Made by a program: the position numbers and the translations under genes. From positions 1-38,074 of the forward strand of contig JAQXBH010000036.1 of NCBI GenBank assembly GCA_029252505.1: a stretch of DNA of 38,074 bases, written 5' to 3'. The notes under the pieces are model-generated. The model was not told the DNA's origin and did not search any database. It saw only the letters and a program-made list of their open reading frames with translations. Of the stretch, positions 34,550-38,074 are shown one piece after another. The stretch's first letter is position 1. Every line of letters begins with the position of its first letter. The DNA is from Opitutales bacterium (lineage in GTDB: Bacteria > Verrucomicrobiota > Verrucomicrobiia > Opitutales > Seribacteraceae).

Positions 34550-35911
34550 TTATGCCTTCTTCAACTTCGCAAAATACTGCTTGGCAGCCTGATTTACCCG
34601 GGGGGCGAGAAGTAAACTCGATAAAATCGTGGGAATTGCCATCAAGCCAAATGCGATATCCAAAAAATTAATAATCTCTGCCATGGTGGCCACAGAAGAT
34701 ATAATGATAGTAAGCAGGTAAAATCCGAGTACTGGAAGCCTTGCTTTTTGCCCAAAGAGAAAGCACCCGCATTTGACCACATAATACGAAAATCCAAGCA
34801 TCGAGGAAAAGCTCAGGCAAAGCACACCGGCAAGCAACAGGTAAGGGCCCACTCCGGGTAATGCCTGCTCAAATGCCTGCGTGGTAAGGAGCACACCATC
34901 GCCTTCTCCTGACTGCCATACATTGGTGACCATCAGAACCAATCCGGTCAAGGTACACATGAGCAAGGTATCAATTACCGGTCCCCACATTGCCACCAAG
35001 CCTTCCCGGATAGGTTCCTTTGTTTTCGCCGCTCCATGGGCCATCGCCTCGGTTCCCATCCCCGCCTCATTAGAAAAAGCGGCCCGGCGCACACCGGTTA
35101 CAATAACCATCCCCAAAGCACCCCCAGCCACTGCCTGGCCGGTAAACGCATCGGATAAGATCAAACTCAGAGATGGAAAAATTTGGTCGGCATGGAGTAA
35201 AATAATCACCAGGGAAGTTCCCCCGTACAATAAAACCATTCCCGGTACAAGCCTGGCGGCAAAGGCTCCAATTCGCTTTATTCCACCGATCACCACCATC
35301 CCGACAAGGACTGCAAGTAACAGGCCGAACAAAGCATTTCCAGTCTGCACCGTTGTGTCAGACCCGACAAACCAACCTTGTGGTTCGAAGAACATCGAAC
35401 GTACGATTTGGGTAAGTTGGTTGGACTGAAGGAGAGGCAGGCATCCAAACATACCACAGGCAGCAAAAAAGACTGCCAGTGGTTGCCATTTTTTTCCGAG
35501 ACCTTCCCGGATAAAATACATCGGCCCGCCCTGCACCACTCCATTTTCATCTTTTCCACGATACATTACTGCCAGCGAACAGGTATAGAATTTTGTAGCC
35601 ATCCCCAGTAAAGCACAGACCCACATCCAAAATAAAGCACCCGGTCCACCCTGGGTAATGGCCACTGCCACACCGGCCACATTTCCCATCCCCACCGTAC
35701 CGGATAATGCACTGCATAGTGCCCGGAAATGGCTGACTTCACCGGGTGCCTCTTCTTCCTTGTATTTCCCGAAGAGCAGATCGAGGCCATGCCCCAGATA
35801 ACGAAAAGGAGAAAAGCGGGAAAACAGGGCAAAAAATGCCCCGCCACCCAAAAGAATGAAGAGTAGGTTGCCCCAGAGCCAACCCGAGAAGGATGATAAA
35901 AATTCTGCCAT
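34550..35911 (-). CDS. Alanine/glycine:cation symporter (AGCS) family protein
   Basis: A 453-residue membrane protein with about 11 helices. The AGCS signature region is clear: SALSGTVGMGNVAGVAVAIT, then GGPGALFWMWVCALLGMATK near residues 68-106, and GGPMYFIREGLGKKW near 128. TGVRRAAFSNEAGMGTEAMA near 278 is the second family landmark. These symporters import alanine or glycine with Na+ or H+ across the inner membrane. The protein is slightly shorter than average but complete. It is a single gene with palindromic repeats on both sides. The ATG at 35909-35911 lacks a Shine-Dalgarno. Confidence 0.93.
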   Translation of the reverse strand: MAEFLSSFSGWLWGNLLFILLGGGAFFALFSRFSPFRYLGHGLDLLFGKYKEEEAPGEVSHFRALCSALSGTVGMGNVAGVAVAITQGGPGALFWMWVCALLGMATKFYTCSLAVMYRGKDENGVVQGGPMYFIREGLGKKWQPLAVFFAACGMFGCLPLLQSNQLTQIVRSMFFEPQGWFVGSDTTVQTGNALFGLLLAVLVGMVVIGGIKRIGAFAARLVPGMVLLYGGTSLVIILLHADQIFPSLSLILSDAFTGQAVAGGALGMVIVTGVRRAAFSNEAGMGTEAMAHGAAKTKEPIREGLVAMWGPVIDTLLMCTLTGLVLMVTNVWQSGEGDGVLLTTQAFEQALPGVGPYLLLAGVLCLSFSSMLGFSYYVVKCGCFLFGQKARLPVLGFYLLTIIISSVATMAEIINFLDIAFGLMAIPTILSSLLLAPRVNQAAKQYFAKLKKA

Positions 35912-36029
35912 TGATTACTTAGGTTGCAGGAAATGAGCGGAGGGTCACTCCTGAAATGAAGATTCTTTATGTGCATGACTAAAAAAGTGAACTTGGCAAA
36001 GACTTGCGAACGAAAAATATGCGTTTCTT

Positions 36030-36163
36030 TATCATTGCAAGGAGGGAGCAAAAAAGTGACCGACGCGGCAATCCATCGTGTCTCGAGATGGGCGGACGGG
36101 TGACACGGTACGCTTACTGGTGCCCAGTGGATCGCCACGGCCTTACAGTCCTCGCGATGACAA
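36030..36163. repeat. Palindromic repeat element, copy 4 (complete)
   Basis: A copy of about 134 bases, starting ATCATTGCAAGGAGGGAGC and ending GTCCTCGCGATGACAA at 36148-36163. It shares GCGGCAATCCATCGTGTCTC and CAGTGGATCGCCACGG with copy 3, while the segment between them has diverged. It lies in the gap between the symporter gene and the retroelement template region. Confidence 0.75.
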
Positions 36164-36181
36164 CAGGGGTCTCATAGTAAA

Positions 36182-36499
36182 TCACCCGTGGAGAAAGCTT
36201 TCGAAGCATATTGCTCTACTCACCTTCCCCACCGGTTTATCCCACAACGGGGTTTTGCGAAGCCAAATCATTTGTTGACGACGCGGGACCAAGACGCGTT
36301 TCCAAGCTTGGCTTTGTGAAAAATCCATTCCACTCAAACCAACGCGGAAGCCAACACGGAAGCCAAGGTTGTTGTTGCGGTTGCTGGGGGTGTTGTTGTT
36401 GCGCTTAGCTGAACGCAGGTTCGTTCCATCGTTGTTCCAGGAACCACCCCGTTTGACCCGATTCGAGCCCGATGCCCTCGTCTTGCGCCCTAAATACAT
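36182..36499 (-). other. DGR template repeat (TR) region, with in-frame lectin-like open frame
   Basis: An open frame starts at ATG (36497-36499), 15 bases after the reverse transcriptase stop. It reads SNRVKRGGSWNNDGTNLRSA, then KRNNNTPSNRNNNLGFRV. This is the C-terminal motif of FGE-sulfatase/C-type-lectin DGR target proteins, but with its variable positions still all Asn. From 36439 down to 36368 there are ten AAC codons, the form expected of an unmutated template: A changes in AAC never create stops. The core TR probably spans about 36330-36480. It has no N-terminal domain, so it is not itself a displayed protein. The exact ends cannot be set without the matching variable repeat. A degraded target gene is the alternative. 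Confidence 0.85.
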
Positions 36500-36516
36500 C
36501 AATCGTTAAACATTCT

Positions 36517-37494
36517 TTAAATACCTCCCTGTAAGTTGATCAGGTTGGACAGGCTGCCAAATCCCAAAAGGCACTGGTGTCTCTGTTGAAGTTCCAGTTC
36601 ATCAATCATTCCCTCATTGGCCTGCCACTCAAGGCTACGAATTTTTCGGAAAAACCGTACCCTTGCCCGCCGATCCGGTTCCATCCGAAAAGGATGAACT
36701 GTATGACCTAAAAAGGGTACACCGTCCCGCACTCTTTCGGGGTGGGCCCGTTTCTTTAATTGTAACCCAATTCCATTCAATTCTTTTTCCACCCCCTCCC
36801 GTGCTTTCATTAAGTCCTCTCTTTCATGACCCCACAATATAAAGTCGTCCATATAACGGAGGTATCCGGGTACCCCCAAAACTTGCTTACAAGTCCGGTC
36901 AAGTTGTGAAAGATAATGATTCGAAAAGAACTGGGAAGCCAGACTTCCGATGGGCAAACCCCGTCCTCGCTCCGTTTCGTAACCACCAATAATTTGAGCA
37001 AACAACTTGAGCAAATGAGTATCCTTGAACACCCGTCCGAGCATTTCAAGTAATTGTGAATGCACCACCGAATCAAAGTACCTCCGCACATCCAGTTTTA
37101 AATACCACTTATACCGGCGGGCAAAAACCTGGGCTCTTTTCAACGCTCCATGGGTACCCTTTCCCTTCCTGCAGGCAAAGCAGTCATCAACCAGTTTCTT
37201 TTCCATTATGGGTTCACAAAGATTGAATATTGCGTGCTGAGCGACCCGTTCCCGAAAGGCAGGAGCATGGATTAATCGAGTCTTTGGGTCACGAACCTCA
37301 AAACTATGGTATTCCCCAAATGGGAAACTTCCATCCGCCAATCCGTCACCCAAAAATCTTAAATTCTCATCCAGGTTCTCACGGTACACATCGGCTTCAT
37401 GTTTATCGCTTAATCCCCGCTCGGCCCGGCAAAATGCGAGAAGCAAATTATCCCATTCCACAATTCCGGGCATCAGGTGACCCACTCGTTTCAT
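36517..37494 (-). CDS. DGR-type reverse transcriptase
   Basis: A 325-residue reverse transcriptase. Motif A is YLKLDVRRYFDSV with Asp135 and the second conserved Asp141. The catalytic YMDD is at 215-218 (GYLRYMDDFILWGHE). The motif after the finger is LPIGSLASQFFSNHYLSQLD, giving GxxxSQ at 183-188 in place of the QGxxxSP of group-II intron and retron enzymes; this is the hallmark of diversity-generating retroelements. The thumb and C-terminal part (VPFLGHTVHPFRM) are present. The enzyme copies the template RNA with errors at adenines, and the cDNA replaces the variable repeat. It lies 30 bases after the HRDC accessory gene and immediately before the template repeat. Confidence 0.95.
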   Translation of the reverse strand: MKRVGHLMPGIVEWDNLLLAFCRAERGLSDKHEADVYRENLDENLRFLGDGLADGSFPFGEYHSFEVRDPKTRLIHAPAFRERVAQHAIFNLCEPIMEKKLVDDCFACRKGKGTHGALKRAQVFARRYKWYLKLDVRRYFDSVVHSQLLEMLGRVFKDTHLLKLFAQIIGGYETERGRGLPIGSLASQFFSNHYLSQLDRTCKQVLGVPGYLRYMDDFILWGHEREDLMKAREGVEKELNGIGLQLKKRAHPERVRDGVPFLGHTVHPFRMEPDRRARVRFFRKIRSLEWQANEGMIDELELQQRHQCLLGFGSLSNLINLQGGI

Positions 37495-37524
37495 CCGCCT
37501 TAATCCACTAAGCTCAGCCTGTGT

Positions 37525-38016
37525 TCAAGGCTTGGCATCCGATGTTCTTATCTTTGCCTCGTCCTTGAGGACTTTCAAAAATTGCCCCCCATACTTTCCT
37601 ACCCTGTTTTCCCCCACCCCTTCAATTTTAGATAATGCATTGGCAGAAACAGGAAGAATCTTGGCGATCTCAGCCAACTGTTCGTTGGTAAAGATCGCGT
37701 ACGCCGGTACCTGCTCTGCTTTCGCCAATTCCTTACGGACTTCTCGGAGTCGGGCAAAAGTAACAAAGTCTGCAGGGGATAAAATTTCCTTGTAATCAAC
37801 CAATGCTTTGGCCCGTTTTGGTGTATCCTTGGTAAGTGCACCATCGCGCCAGCGAACGCTAAAACACCAATGGGATCCCCCCTCACAATGTGCGAACTCC
37901 TGTCGAATATCGACCACTGCTTTGCTCTCTAAAAATGAATTTAATTCCTCCTCTAAAAAAGTGTCCCCGCAAGCGGGGATTTGGAAAAAATTATATTTGA
38001 AGGATATTTTTCCCAC
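37525..38016 (-). CDS. HRDC-domain DGR accessory protein
   Basis: A 163-residue protein starting at GTG. The N-terminal part (SFKYNFFQIPACGDTFLEEE, then LNSFLESKAVVDIRQEF) is a small alpha/beta domain that recurs next to DGR reverse transcriptases. A linker with VDYKEILSPADFVTF leads to an HRDC domain at about 82-152: LREVRKELAKAEQVPAYAIF and IEGVGENRVGKYG. HRDC domains bind nucleic acids. In the DGRs that lack Avd, HRDC proteins of this type are the recognised alternative accessory gene, thought to assist reverse transcription or homing. It is co-oriented with the reverse transcriptase, 30 bases upstream. A perfect GC-rich inverted repeat lies inside codons 13-18 (37964-37979). Confidence 0.85.
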   Translation of the reverse strand: MGKISFKYNFFQIPACGDTFLEEELNSFLESKAVVDIRQEFAHCEGGSHWCFSVRWRDGALTKDTPKRAKALVDYKEILSPADFVTFARLREVRKELAKAEQVPAYAIFTNEQLAEIAKILPVSANALSKIEGVGENRVGKYGGQFLKVLKDEAKIRTSDAKP

Positions 38017-38074
38017 TTCTCAATCGAAATAATTTTTAATTCAGGATGCGGACTTACGCCGGGGCTCCGCGTGC

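Noticed and set aside
35566-36138. 190-residue open frame on the minus strand upstream of the symporter
   Set aside because: It overlaps the symporter gene in another frame and runs through repeat copy 4; its sequence is low-information and shows no family features.
33653-36163. CRISPR array
   Set aside because: The repeats are long, palindromic, unevenly spaced and separated by genes, with no unique spacers of constant length and no cas genes.
36517-37494. Retron or group-II intron origin for the reverse transcriptase
   Set aside because: The GxxxSQ motif, short length without maturase or intron domains, and the adjacent adenine-rich template all favour a DGR.

Overview
The window looks like a chromosomal segment from a marine-type member of the Verrucomicrobiota, most likely Opitutae or Puniceicoccales-like. 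The support is indirect: DUF1080 proteins, a lipoprotein propeller paired with azurin-like cupredoxins, a two-domain ALDH16, the mix of sugar-acid dehydrogenases, and A/T-rich leaders with almost no Shine-Dalgarno sequences. No rRNA or tRNA was found, so the taxonomy is inference.

Layout. (a) 1-2770: the end of an EamA-type exporter, then a translationally coupled universal-stress protein and NhaD/ArsB-type transporter. (b) 2929-10819: a divergent sugar-acid locus. Leftward is a tight five-gene operon: D-2-hydroxyacid dehydrogenase, Ldh-family dehydrogenase, KDG kinase, UxuB-like SDR and a LacI regulator. Rightward are a secreted DUF1080 protein, a Gfo/Idh/MocA dehydrogenase and a sugar isomerase/epimerase, which resembles a 3-keto-glycoside module. 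(c) 10872-15923: a secreted clan GH-A-like glycoside hydrolase, a secreted SGNH hydrolase and recQ. (d) 15964-19695: a lipoprotein beta-propeller with a cupredoxin fusion protein, a small unknown protein and an azurin. (e) 19708-27074: deoxynucleoside salvage and breakdown. cdd-deoA-upp (then mqo) runs leftward and deoC-ALDH16 runs rightward from a shared 127-bp region that carries two inverted repeats. Together they would take cytidine and thymidine-type nucleosides to glyceraldehyde-3-phosphate and acetate.

(f) 27207-33647: one giant exported protein of 2146 residues with macroglobulin-like features. (g) 33648-36165: an accessory stretch with four related palindromic repeat elements, a hicBA toxin-antitoxin pair and an alanine/glycine:cation symporter.

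(h) 36182-38016: the most notable system, a diversity-generating retroelement (DGR) on the minus strand. It reads HRDC-domain accessory protein, then a DGR-type reverse transcriptase (GxxxSQ and YMDD motifs), then an adenine-rich template repeat whose translation is a C-type-lectin/FGE-like segment with ten AAC codons. The variable target gene is not in the window. It may lie just beyond 38074 or elsewhere on the chromosome.
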